From Pseudomonas moraviensis (GTDB lineage: Bacteria; Pseudomonadota; Gammaproteobacteria; Pseudomonadales; Pseudomonadaceae), in the NCBI RefSeq assembly GCF_900105805.1, contig NZ_LT629788.1:3720001-3784000 (forward strand): 64,000 bases of DNA. The letters run 5' to 3'. Of the stretch, positions 9,365-17,535 are shown in pieces; position 1 is the stretch's first letter, and each line of letters starts with the position of its first letter. Made by a program: the position numbers and the translations under genes. A model generated the notes under the pieces. It did not search any database, was not told where the DNA came from, and saw only the letters and a list, made by a program, of their open reading frames with translations.

Positions 9365-9411
9365 AAAATACTCGTCTGTACGAGTTAATGCAACAACTCG
9401 TCTGTACGAGT
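9365..9411 (-). promoter_or_regulatory. treP promoter with two identical operator palindromes, likely TreR sites
   Basis: Two exact copies of ACTCGTCTGTACGAGT lie at 9370-9385 and 9396-9411. Each is a palindrome ACTCGT-N4-ACGAGT, and their centres are 26 bp apart, so two dimers would bind about the same face of the helix. On the minus strand a weak promoter fits around them: TTGCAT at 9388-9393 and TATTTT at 9365-9370 with a 17-bp spacer that contains the first palindrome. The position between treR and treP and the match to GntR-type operator symmetry support TreR as the binder. Binding itself is inferred; the promoter hexamers are weak. Confidence 0.75.
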
Positions 9412-9550
9412 TTGTGTGAGTGGATGAACGTCAGATCAGCAAGGATTTTTCCTACTCTGACTTAAGCCGTTTTCCGTCCTCCGCATGGACAAAGCCCTAC
9501 CCTACCCTTAAGGTTCGGGGTTTTGAGCACCGTCGGCACAGAGCCCAGTC

Positions 9551-10255
9551 ATGAGCAAATACAATCAGATCTACAGCGATTTGCTTGCCAGCATCACCAC
9601 CCAACGCCTGGAGCGCGGCGCCCGGCTGCCTTCGGAAACCGAATTGATGGACACCTATCAGGCCAGCCGTGGCACGGTGCGCAAGGCCATCGATCAACTG
9701 CAGGAGCGCGGTTTCGCCCAGAAGATTCACGGCAAAGGCGCGTTCGTGCTGTCGACCAACCCGATCGAGTTCCAGCTCGGCGGCATCGTCAGCTTTCAGG
9801 AAACCCACCCGCGCCTGGGCAACGACGTCAGCACTGAAGTGGTGGAGATGTGCCAGGTCCCGCTGGAAGGTACGCTGCTCGAACACATCAATGCCGAGCC
9901 CGGCAGCCCGATCACCCGTATCAAACGGGTACGGCGCATCGACGGCAAACGCGTCATTCTCGACATCAACCATTTCGTCAGCACGGTGATTCCCGACCTG
10001 TCTGCAGACATCGCCGAACACTCGATCTACGCCCACATCGAACAGACCCTGCAACTGCAGATCGCCTACGCCCAGCGCACCATCGAAGCAGTTGCGTGCA
10101 GCAAGGACGATCAACAGCATCTGGACCTCGACGGCCAGAGCCACGTCATCGTGGTCAGCAACCAGACCTTCCTGCAGGACGGCCGCCAGTTCGAATACAC
10201 CGAATCGCGGCATACGCTGGACAAGTTCTATTTTTCAGATGTGGCGCGGCGCTAA
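9551..10255 (+). CDS. treR: Trehalose operon repressor TreR, GntR family
   Basis: A DNA-binding regulator of 234 residues. Residues 1-70 form a GntR winged helix (LPSETELMDTYQASRGTVRKAIDQLQERGF), and residues about 90-230 form a UTRA effector domain (GTLLEHINAEPGSPITRIKRVRRIDGK). In this family trehalose-6-phosphate is the usual inducer. It is transcribed divergently from treP across a 235-bp gap holding two identical palindromes. It belongs to the HutC/UTRA branch and not to the LacI-type TreR of enteric bacteria. Confidence 0.9.
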   Translation: MSKYNQIYSDLLASITTQRLERGARLPSETELMDTYQASRGTVRKAIDQLQERGFAQKIHGKGAFVLSTNPIEFQLGGIVSFQETHPRLGNDVSTEVVEMCQVPLEGTLLEHINAEPGSPITRIKRVRRIDGKRVILDINHFVSTVIPDLSADIAEHSIYAHIEQTLQLQIAYAQRTIEAVACSKDDQQHLDLDGQSHVIVVSNQTFLQDGRQFEYTESRHTLDKFYFSDVARR

Positions 10256-10296
10256 TACCCGCTGACAGGCGAGCCCGTTTCAAAATATGTGGTTCG

Positions 10297-10326
10297 CTGA
10301 CAAACCGCGATGACCTCCGGTAGTAT
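10297..10326 (+). promoter_or_regulatory. Candidate sigma70 promoter for the structured RNA
   Basis: CTGACA at 10297-10302 matches five of six bases of the -35 consensus and TAGTAT at 10321-10326 four of six of the -10, with an 18-bp spacer. Transcription would begin a few bases downstream, just at or inside the 5' strand of the outer stem of the RNA. Inferred from sequence only. Confidence 0.45.
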
Positions 10327-10391
10327 GCCGGCGTGGCTATGGAACACCTTCCTTCTATCCCCTATGAACTAGGGGTTCCGCTCTCCACACC
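10327..10391 (+). ncRNA. C4-like antisense RNA element
   Basis: A compact RNA fold is visible. The outer stem pairs GGCGTGG (10330-10336) with CCACACC at about 10385-10391, with one mismatch. A middle stem pairs GGAAC (10341-10345) with GTTCC (10375-10379), and an inner hairpin is CCCCTA-TGAAC-TAGGGG at about 10358-10374. The TATGAACTAG core and the three nested stems resemble the C4 antisense RNAs of P1/P7-like phages and some bacterial loci; that match is from memory, not a covariance search. The unpaired CTTCCTT at 10348-10354 is complementary to AAGGAAG at 10462-10468, which includes the ribosome site of the next gene. It could repress that gene. Confidence 0.55.
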
Positions 10392-10392
10392 G

Positions 10393-10415
10393 CGCCTGCT
10401 TATTGCAGGCGTTTT
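10393..10415 (+). terminator. Rho-independent terminator after the C4-like RNA
   Basis: CGCCTGC (10393-10399) pairs with GCAGGCG (10405-10411) around a five-base loop, followed by TTTT. It can end the small RNA, and it could also serve treR, whose stop lies 138 bases upstream. Transcripts reaching the next gene from the same promoter would have to read through it. Confidence 0.7.
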
Positions 10416-10473
10416 CGTATCGATTGCACAGGTGAGCTTCAGCTCACAGGAACGGCGGACCAAGGAAGAAATC

Positions 10474-12549
10474 ATGATTAATCAGGAGCTGTTCCTGCGG
10501 CGCCGTACAAAACTTCACGTCCCTGCGGGCTCTGGCGGAGCCACACGCGCGCAGGTCGCATCAGCTGTCAAAGAAGTCGCGGCTTTTCGATGTGTACTCT
10601 CTGAGCCGCTGATTGAGCAAATCGGCTTGCTTTCAGCGGTAGAACTCAAGAATTGGCTGCGTGAAGTCGTTCGAATCCTGCGGCGCCGCAACGGTGCTCA
10701 TGTACATCACCGACCGTTTTATCCTGATTTTCCCAACCAAGTCCTCGAGGCTTCAGAGGCGGAGTTGTATCTCAACGCCGTCATTCATTACCACACGCTT
10801 CGGCGCTTGCCGCCCAGCGAACAGGTTCGGCCTGCCATGCTGGAAGGCAACTTCGTCCATTGGGTCATTGAACCGGGAAGTGTCAGCGAGTTCGAGGCAT
10901 TGCTTGAGCCGCTGGTCTCATCGCGCACCTCGCTGTCCGAAGAGGAAGCCGCCGATGTCAGCTGGTTTATCCGAACTTACAAAAGCGACGTGTTCCGTCT
11001 GCTGCCAGAGACCATCCCGTTCCGCGAGATTCGCGCACTGGTTGGCGGCGCGCTGATCTTGCATATCAGTGACGATGCCCGGGTCGAGGCATTCCTTGAG
11101 CAAAATGTCGAAACGGCAACGGACGTGCTGCTCGTGGCGATCGCACTGCATGGCGGAGACGTGTCGCTGGCGACAGCGCAGACTCGCTTTAGCAAAATGA
11201 AACGTTCGATGCGTCGGAAGCTGTTGCGCCTGCTCGACGGCGCACCCAACGCTACGGAAGATGTGATGCGCCAGGCCGAACGCTGGAAACGCCTGGCCGA
11301 AGTCGTGCATCCAGGCGATTACGCTGAGCAGTATCCGCGAGCATTCGCGGCTATCACCGCAGCGCGACGCAACGATCCGCCGGCCTCGTTCGGGTCGCGT
11401 GTCGAAACAATGCTTGCCCAACGTCAGATCGCCGCCCTTACGCCCGTGCTGCAGGATCGTCCCGGAGAATTCGCCCGCCGGCTGGACGTGACGTTGCGGC
11501 GCGCCACCGACCCGGGCGCGGTGCTCGATGCCTTTGAGACCGTCGCAGCACAAGTGTCCTCGCCTGTCCTGCTGCAGTTGCTGGCCCAGATAAAAGCTCC
11601 GCGCCCCCTGCCCCTGCGGGCGTTCACACCCAAAGGAGCGCTGGCCAAAGTCTTCGGCACTAAAGATCGTCGAGAACCGATCGCCTCCCAGGTGTTAGCC
11701 CGTGCCGCAGAAATCTGCGAGAACGCCCTGATCACGCGCTTTGCGTTACTTCCACCACTGGGGCGCTGCTTTGTCGACCCGGCGTTGCGCGAATACCTAG
11801 TGCCATTGTCACAGCGCGCCGCAGCCAAATCGCTGCGCACCCTGGTACGCGGCAGTCGATTACCGATGCCTGATACGCGATTCATTCGCCTGTTTCTTTG
11901 GTGGAAGAATGGCCGTGAGCGCACGGACATCGACTTGTCCGCCGCCTTCTTCGACACCGACTTCGTCTTCCAGGAAGCGGTCGCCTATTACAACCTCAAA
12001 AGCTACGGCGGCTACCACAGCGGCGACATCGTCGATGCACCCAATGGCGCTGCCGAGTTCATCGACCTTGACCTTGATGCTCTCGTCAAAAAGGGTGTCC
12101 GCTATGTAGTCACGTCCCTTAACTCGTTTACCCGGCAGCCATATTGCGACCTGCCTGAATGCTTCGCGGGCTGGATGGCTCGCGCCGACACAGCATCCGG
12201 AGAAGTGTTCGAACCGCGCACCGTAGTCGACCGCATTGATATCGCCTCTGACACCGGCATCTGTCTGCCCTTCGTAATGGACCTGCAGGAACGCCGCATG
12301 ATCTGGGCTGATCTGGGGCTTACTTCATCGCCCCGCTGGAACAACGTCGACCACAACCTCAGCGGAGTTTCGTTGATGCTGCGCGCCTTGGTGCATACCC
12401 CACGGCCGGACCTGCACACGCTTTTTGATTTACATGTGCGGGCACGGGGCGAAAGAGTGGCTTCTGCAGGGCAGGCGCAGACGGTGTTCGCGCCTCATCA
12501 GGGGCTGACGCCGTTCGATACAGACCTGATTCGATCCGAATATCTCTGA
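10474..12549 (+). CDS. Large protein with C-terminal TerD-like domain
   Basis: A 691-residue soluble protein without signal or membrane segments. The ATG at 10474 has AAGGAAG upstream; a longer frame would run through the structured RNA. Residues about 1-450 are helical and arginine-rich and show no family I can name. Residues about 490-670 resemble TerD: a DIDLSAAFFD strand, HSGDIVDAPNGAAEFIDLDLDAL, VRYVVTSLNSF, and a final ADLGL block. TerD domains bind calcium and occur in tellurite-resistance and phage-defence loci. The layout recalls the MXAN_6230/SCO0854 family, but no cysteine-rich RING is seen. Function unknown; stress or defence is inferred. Confidence 0.65.
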   Translation: MINQELFLRRRTKLHVPAGSGGATRAQVASAVKEVAAFRCVLSEPLIEQIGLLSAVELKNWLREVVRILRRRNGAHVHHRPFYPDFPNQVLEASEAELYLNAVIHYHTLRRLPPSEQVRPAMLEGNFVHWVIEPGSVSEFEALLEPLVSSRTSLSEEEAADVSWFIRTYKSDVFRLLPETIPFREIRALVGGALILHISDDARVEAFLEQNVETATDVLLVAIALHGGDVSLATAQTRFSKMKRSMRRKLLRLLDGAPNATEDVMRQAERWKRLAEVVHPGDYAEQYPRAFAAITAARRNDPPASFGSRVETMLAQRQIAALTPVLQDRPGEFARRLDVTLRRATDPGAVLDAFETVAAQVSSPVLLQLLAQIKAPRPLPLRAFTPKGALAKVFGTKDRREPIASQVLARAAEICENALITRFALLPPLGRCFVDPALREYLVPLSQRAAAKSLRTLVRGSRLPMPDTRFIRLFLWWKNGRERTDIDLSAAFFDTDFVFQEAVAYYNLKSYGGYHSGDIVDAPNGAAEFIDLDLDALVKKGVRYVVTSLNSFTRQPYCDLPECFAGWMARADTASGEVFEPRTVVDRIDIASDTGICLPFVMDLQERRMIWADLGLTSSPRWNNVDHNLSGVSLMLRALVHTPRPDLHTLFDLHVRARGERVASAGQAQTVFAPHQGLTPFDTDLIRSEYL

Positions 12550-12665
12550 CATCTGCGCGCGCATTTGCTTAACAGCAAGACGACAACACGCGATAGCTGG
12601 CTAACACACCCCCGTTGGGCCAATCGGTCATGCTCAGTCTTTGTTCCTCAAGGATGAAAGAACAC

Positions 12666-15600
12666 ATGACCGCTCCCCAACGCCGCCTGCTGCCAAACGC
12701 AGCGGACAAAAACGCCCTCAAAACCATCGCCACAACGATCGTGAAGACCTGCCCGAGCCTGCTTGATGCGGCCCGGCAAGTGGCCAACGAACTGCTCGCG
12801 GACAAAGGTCTGTCCGGCCTTGACCCTGACGAGATTTATTTCCACCGTTTCAAAACGGCGCAGAGCAGCACGCTGACCTTTACCGGTTGGGAACACTTGC
12901 TGGAAAAGCCTTACGAAACGCTCACCCTCACGCAACTGGTCATCCATCGTTTTCGTGCCACCGACCAGGACAATGCAGACCTGCTCGGCCTCTATTGCGG
13001 CTTTTATTCGGATGGCCCGCAAGCCGAGAATTTCAATCAGAGCAATGAAGTGCGCTTGCTGGGCAGCGACGTGCTGAAGGTGTTCTGGGATGTCGACTTC
13101 AGCGCTCGCTACACCGGTCAATTGACGAAATTCTGGCAAACCGCGTCGGAGGATTTCCGTGCGTTGGCAAAGTGCAATTTCCTCAGCCAGGCCGTGCAGG
13201 CGCTGCAACAGGGCGACCTTGATGGGACCGATTTTCAGCGCATCGTCGATTCGGTAGTCGGCCCCGTTACCTGGCCTGTCACCCTGCCAATGCTCCGAGC
13301 GACATACCCGGTCGGCGCTGAAGTACGCGCGCTGGATCTCGATGGTCACGTCGCCACCAATGTGCTGCGTCTGGTAGAAACCAATGGTCGACAGACCCTC
13401 TATTTGCCCGGCGAGGCCCAGGCCTTTCGCTTGATGGACAACGAGGCCGATCTGCATTGGTGGTTGCTTGAGCAGATGAATGCCGAGGACAAGCGCCCGG
13501 CGTTTCTCAAGCACTTCGCGCTGGCCGACAGCAATCACATGTCCGAAAACCTCACCGATCTGATGAATCGCCTGGTCCACACCTGGGGCCACAGCGATCA
13601 CCACATGGTCAACCGCAGCAATGTCGCGATCAGCGGTGACGCATTCACTTGGTTAAGCGAATCGACTCGCAAGGCGATGGTTGCCGAAGCGCATCTGGTG
13701 CTCACGTCCAACAGTGACCTGCGCAAGAAACTCTGGATGGGTTATCTGACTGCCGGCCTCAAGGTGTTCGGCCCTATGGCGGCCGTAGGCTGGCCGGTGG
13801 CGATGCCCCTGATTGGCGCCAGCATCGCCAACATGGGTTTGAACATCGATCAGGCCATCAACGGCTCGACGGCCACCGAACGCAAAGCCGGCGTTACCGG
13901 CGCGGTGCTCAACGCTATCGAAATTGTCTTCAACGTCCCGTTCCTGATCGGCACGGGCGCGCAACTGGAGGTAGGTCCTCAGGTCGAGTTTGCCGAAGCG
14001 CAGGAAATGCTCGGGCTGATCGAGTTCACGTCGGCTGACACGCCCTTGCTGCCGCCTGCAGAGCTTCCACCGGCCACGACGATTGAAGCGGCGACGGATG
14101 AGTTGACGAACGAAATACCCCGCGAGACGACATCCGTCACCGCCTCTGAGCACCTGAGCATGGCGCCGGCAAGGCAAGGTTCGTCGTTACCAGGGATTCC
14201 CGGTCGTTATCGGTGCAACGAACTGCTTGCACAACGTTCCGCTGAGGCGGTCCCGGGAAAATTCGAAGGCATCTACCGCCTCGACAAAGAGCCGGCCTAT
14301 GCCATCGAAATGGATGGCGTAGCGTATTACGTGCGCTATTTTGCCGACTCTGAAGGCACTGGCAACTGGGCCATCGTCAATCCCGAGCGCCCCAATCAGT
14401 TCGCTTACTCTTTGCCAGTACGTCTGGGCAGTGGCGGCAAATGGGAACGCATGCCAGCGCTGCGTCTGCGTGGAGGCGGCCAATGTGTGGGCAAGGCGTG
14501 TTTGCCGGAGGACGAACTGACCTCGACGCCGGCTTCGGCAACGCCGTCGGCGGAGCTGCCACTCGTCCAGCCGGTTTCGCCGGTTGCGCGCCCGTTGCGC
14601 CTGGTAACCCCCCTTGACGATATCGTCGGAATGGACATGGCCAGAATGAGAAGATGGGCAATGAACTTGCCAGAGACTTTCGCCGAGCTCTCCAGTGCAA
14701 ACCGGGGCAATCGTGCACCCGCCGACACGTATGCAGCCTATTTCAGCGAAAGACGCGCGGCACTGCTCAATGAAGCCAAGGAATATTACTCGGAGCTGAA
14801 CTGGACCAATCTGCCCGTGCGGCCGGTCATTCCTCAGGTCAGCCCGCAAATGCAGACAACTCAGTTGATCGATCGCATCTTTGCCAATAGCCAAGGGCTG
14901 GTCGTCGGTGAAACCTTCGATCGTATCGCCAGCATGCGTTTCATGATCGAGAACATGCCCGCGTTCGCGCGGCATATCAAAACCCTGTACGTCCGTGGCT
15001 TGCTGAGTGACTTCGCCCAGGCAGATCTCAATGACTTCTACTTGTCGGGAGAGATGTCCGAGGATCTTCGTGTCTACCTGTCCAGCCTGGGTACCGACCC
15101 TGAAGGCCGGTTCGACCTCCTCGAACTGGTCAAGACCGCCCAGGCCAATGGCATCAGGACCCACGGCCTCGAGACCGTGCACAGCTACAAACTGAAGATA
15201 CCGCTTACCTCGATCGAGGAGCAGATGATCCACGCCCGGCTCGCCTCGCAGATCATGTGGGGTGACGAAATCCTCAACGGACCGGGTAAATGGGCAGCTC
15301 TGATCGAGGCGACGAACATCAATACGTTCAGAAACCTGCCTGGAATAAGCGAACTCAGGGGCGGCATCGGTTTGCGGATTGAAGAGGTTTCGCCGAGCGA
15401 AGTGGCGGAGACAGGCATCGATCCGGGGTTGAAAGTCGCTCGCGGTCCGTTTGATAACGGAGCAACGACGCGCAACTCATCCGACGTGCTTTTCGCTGAT
15501 CTGCGCTTGCAGATCGAAACAGCGGCGCCGCAATGGACTGAGGCATCCCTGGAAAAGCTTCTGCATCGCAACGGTATGTTTCTGATCGAACAGGCACAAA

Positions 15601-15800
15601 ACAACACGTACACGTTGGTGCGTCGCAACAGCGCGAGCAATATTGTCCGGACAGTGGTCAATCGCAGGAGGGATGGCCAGGTTTACATCTGGGCCCAGTC
15701 GCTACCTCGCATCAGCGGCATCATGTTCCGCAACATCGCCGCACTGGCCGAGCGCCTGATAGAAATCGGCCTGACCCTGCAAAGTCGCTTGCCCACCTGA
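12666..15800 (+). CDS. Large membrane-targeted/dermonecrotic-type toxin-like protein
   Basis: A 1044-residue protein with no signal peptide. The N-terminal half resembles the dermonecrotic-toxin (DUF6543-like) region of Pseudomonas toxins. A hydrophobic hairpin lies near residues 355-400 (LWMGYLTAGLKVFGPMAAVGWPVAMPLIGASIANMGL). A proline-rich linker follows (about 460-560). Residues about 730-860 resemble the ChaN/TIKI-like domain of Pasteurella multocida toxin and related effectors (GLVVGETFDRIASMRF, KTLYVRGLLSDFAQADL). The family usually has GE-x-H and an EH pair in these blocks, by recollection; here they read GETF and RG. Start chosen at MTAPQRR; ATG 12 bases earlier is possible. Function is inferred. 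Confidence 0.55.
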   Translation: MTAPQRRLLPNAADKNALKTIATTIVKTCPSLLDAARQVANELLADKGLSGLDPDEIYFHRFKTAQSSTLTFTGWEHLLEKPYETLTLTQLVIHRFRATDQDNADLLGLYCGFYSDGPQAENFNQSNEVRLLGSDVLKVFWDVDFSARYTGQLTKFWQTASEDFRALAKCNFLSQAVQALQQGDLDGTDFQRIVDSVVGPVTWPVTLPMLRATYPVGAEVRALDLDGHVATNVLRLVETNGRQTLYLPGEAQAFRLMDNEADLHWWLLEQMNAEDKRPAFLKHFALADSNHMSENLTDLMNRLVHTWGHSDHHMVNRSNVAISGDAFTWLSESTRKAMVAEAHLVLTSNSDLRKKLWMGYLTAGLKVFGPMAAVGWPVAMPLIGASIANMGLNIDQAINGSTATERKAGVTGAVLNAIEIVFNVPFLIGTGAQLEVGPQVEFAEAQEMLGLIEFTSADTPLLPPAELPPATTIEAATDELTNEIPRETTSVTASEHLSMAPARQGSSLPGIPGRYRCNELLAQRSAEAVPGKFEGIYRLDKEPAYAIEMDGVAYYVRYFADSEGTGNWAIVNPERPNQFAYSLPVRLGSGGKWERMPALRLRGGGQCVGKACLPEDELTSTPASATPSAELPLVQPVSPVARPLRLVTPLDDIVGMDMARMRRWAMNLPETFAELSSANRGNRAPADTYAAYFSERRAALLNEAKEYYSELNWTNLPVRPVIPQVSPQMQTTQLIDRIFANSQGLVVGETFDRIASMRFMIENMPAFARHIKTLYVRGLLSDFAQADLNDFYLSGEMSEDLRVYLSSLGTDPEGRFDLLELVKTAQANGIRTHGLETVHSYKLKIPLTSIEEQMIHARLASQIMWGDEILNGPGKWAALIEATNINTFRNLPGISELRGGIGLRIEEVSPSEVAETGIDPGLKVARGPFDNGATTRNSSDVLFADLRLQIETAAPQWTEASLEKLLHRNGMFLIEQAQNNTYTLVRRNSASNIVRTVVNRRRDGQVYIWAQSLPRISGIMFRNIAALAERLIEIGLTLQSRLPT

Positions 15801-15824
15801 CCGATTGGCCAACCCATGAAACGA

Positions 15825-15856
15825 AAAAACCCTTGGCTTGAGGCCAAGGGTTTTTC
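15825..15856. terminator. Bidirectional terminator between the toxin-like gene and guaA
   Basis: CCCTTGGC and GCCAAGGG form a stem over a five-base loop at 15830-15850, flanked by an A-run on the left and a T-run on the right. It therefore works for the rightward toxin-like gene and for the leftward guaB-guaA genes, which converge here. Confidence 0.85.
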
Positions 15857-15877
15857 GTTAATCGAACCGCAGCAGGA

Positions 15878-17455
15878 TTATTCCCACTCAATCGTCGCCG
15901 GTGGCTTGCTCGATACGTCGTAGGTAACGCGCGAGATGCCTTCGATTTCGTTGATGATGCGGCCGGAGACGGTTTCCAGCAGTTCGTAAGGCAGGTGTGC
16001 CCAACGTGCGGTCATGAAGTCGATGGTTTCCACGGCACGCAGGGCCACGACCCAGGCGTAACGACGGCCATCGCCGACCACGCCCACCGATTTCACTGGC
16101 TGGAACACTACGAACGCCTGGCTGACCTTGTGGTACCAGTCGGCCTTGCGCAGTTCTTCGATGAAGATGTGGTCCGCGCGACGCAGCAGGTCGGCGTATT
16201 CCTTTTTCACTTCACCGAGGATGCGCACGCCCAGGCCCGGGCCCGGGAACGGGTGACGGTAGACCATGTCGTACGGCAGGCCCAGTTCCAGACCCAGACG
16301 ACGGACTTCGTCCTTGAACAGTTCGCGCAGTGGCTCGACCAGTTTCAGGTTCATCTCTTCCGGCAGGCCGCCCACGTTGTGGTGCGACTTGATCACGTGG
16401 GCCTTGCCGCTTTTCGCGCCTGCCGACTCGATCACGTCCGGGTAGATGGTGCCCTGAGCGAGGTACTTGATGTTGTCCAGCTTGCAGGATTCGGCATCGA
16501 ACACGTCGATGAAGGTGCGGCCGATGATCTTGCGCTTCTTCTCCGGGTCGGCTTCGCCGGCCAGGTTGTTGAGGAACTGCTCTTCAGCGTTGGCGCGGAT
16601 CACTTTGACGCCCATGTTCTCGGCAAACATGGCCATCACTTGCTCGCCTTCGTGCAGACGCAGCAGGCCGTTGTCGACGAAGACGCAGGTCAGTTGATCG
16701 CCGATGGCCTTGTGCAGCAGCGCAGCAACCACCGAGGAATCAACGCCGCCGGACAGGCCCAGCAGAACGTTGTCGGTGCCGACCTGGGCGCGGATGTTGG
16801 CGATGGCGTCTTCAGCGATCTTCGACGGCGTCCACAGCGCTTCACAGCCGCAGATGTCGAGCACGAAGCGCGAAAGGATGCGCCCGCCCTGCTTGGTGTG
16901 GGTCACTTCCGGGTGGAACTGCACGCCGTAGTAAGCGCGGTCGTCGTTGAACATACCGGCGATCGGGCAGCTCGGGGTGCTGGCGAGGATGTGGAAGTCT
17001 TCCGGCATCTTCGTGACTTTGTCACCGTGGCTCATCCACACGTCGAGGCCGAACAGGCCGTCGGCGTCGATGTGGTCTTCGATGCCGTCGAGCAGGCGGC
17101 TCTTGCCGACCACGTCAACGCGGGCGTAACCGAACTCACGCAGTTCGGAACCTTCAACCTTGCCGCCCAGTTGCTCGGCCATGGTCTGCATGCCGTAGCA
17201 GATGCCGAACACCGGAACGCCCAGATCGAACACCGCCTGCGGGCAGCGCGGGCTGTTGGCTTCGTGAACGGACTCGGGGCCGCCGGCGAGGATGACGCCT
17301 TTAGGGGCGAATTCGCGGATCGCATCTTCGTCCATGTCGAACGGGTGCAGTTCGCAGTACACGCCGATCTCGCGCACGCGGCGGGCAATCAGCTGGGTGT
17401 ATTGCGAACCGAAGTCGAGGATCAGGATGCGGTGAGCGTGAATGTCGAGGGCCAT
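15878..17455 (-). CDS. guaA: GMP synthase (glutamine-hydrolysing)
   Basis: GuaA aminates XMP to GMP using glutamine and ATP, the last step of guanine nucleotide synthesis. The 525-residue protein has an N-terminal class I amidotransferase domain with nucleophile Cys86 (GICYGMQ) and the His-Glu pair in VQFHPEVTH, then the ATP-pyrophosphatase P-loop GLSGGVDSSV near residue 235 and the C-terminal dimer domain ending in PPATIEWE. It lies 80 bases downstream of guaB on the same strand and is very probably co-transcribed with it. Length and motifs are canonical. Confidence 0.98.
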   Translation of the reverse strand: MALDIHAHRILILDFGSQYTQLIARRVREIGVYCELHPFDMDEDAIREFAPKGVILAGGPESVHEANSPRCPQAVFDLGVPVFGICYGMQTMAEQLGGKVEGSELREFGYARVDVVGKSRLLDGIEDHIDADGLFGLDVWMSHGDKVTKMPEDFHILASTPSCPIAGMFNDDRAYYGVQFHPEVTHTKQGGRILSRFVLDICGCEALWTPSKIAEDAIANIRAQVGTDNVLLGLSGGVDSSVVAALLHKAIGDQLTCVFVDNGLLRLHEGEQVMAMFAENMGVKVIRANAEEQFLNNLAGEADPEKKRKIIGRTFIDVFDAESCKLDNIKYLAQGTIYPDVIESAGAKSGKAHVIKSHHNVGGLPEEMNLKLVEPLRELFKDEVRRLGLELGLPYDMVYRHPFPGPGLGVRILGEVKKEYADLLRRADHIFIEELRKADWYHKVSQAFVVFQPVKSVGVVGDGRRYAWVVALRAVETIDFMTARWAHLPYELLETVSGRIINEIEGISRVTYDVSSKPPATIEWE

Positions 17456-17535
17456 GACTCATTCTCATGTAGTGAATCAGAAACAACTCGGGGCTGAATG
17501 AACAGCCCCGGTGATTTAACGTTTTGCTGGAAGCC

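Noticed and set aside
7792..9465. A 557-codon open frame on the plus strand
   Set aside because: Antisense to treP; histidine- and glutamine-rich translation typical of antisense GC-rich DNA, no domain.
10333..10473. N-terminal extension of 47 codons for the TerD-like protein
   Set aside because: The extension would translate the structured RNA and its terminator; the ATG at 10474 has a proper ribosome site.
10297..15825. Prophage or prophage remnant
   Set aside because: Only the C4-like RNA is phage-like. No integrase, structural, lysis or replication genes and no attachment repeats were found.
17456..17535. Guanine or PRPP riboswitch in front of guaA
   Set aside because: The 80-base guaB-guaA gap contains no aptamer-like structure, and the operon is read from the guaB promoter.
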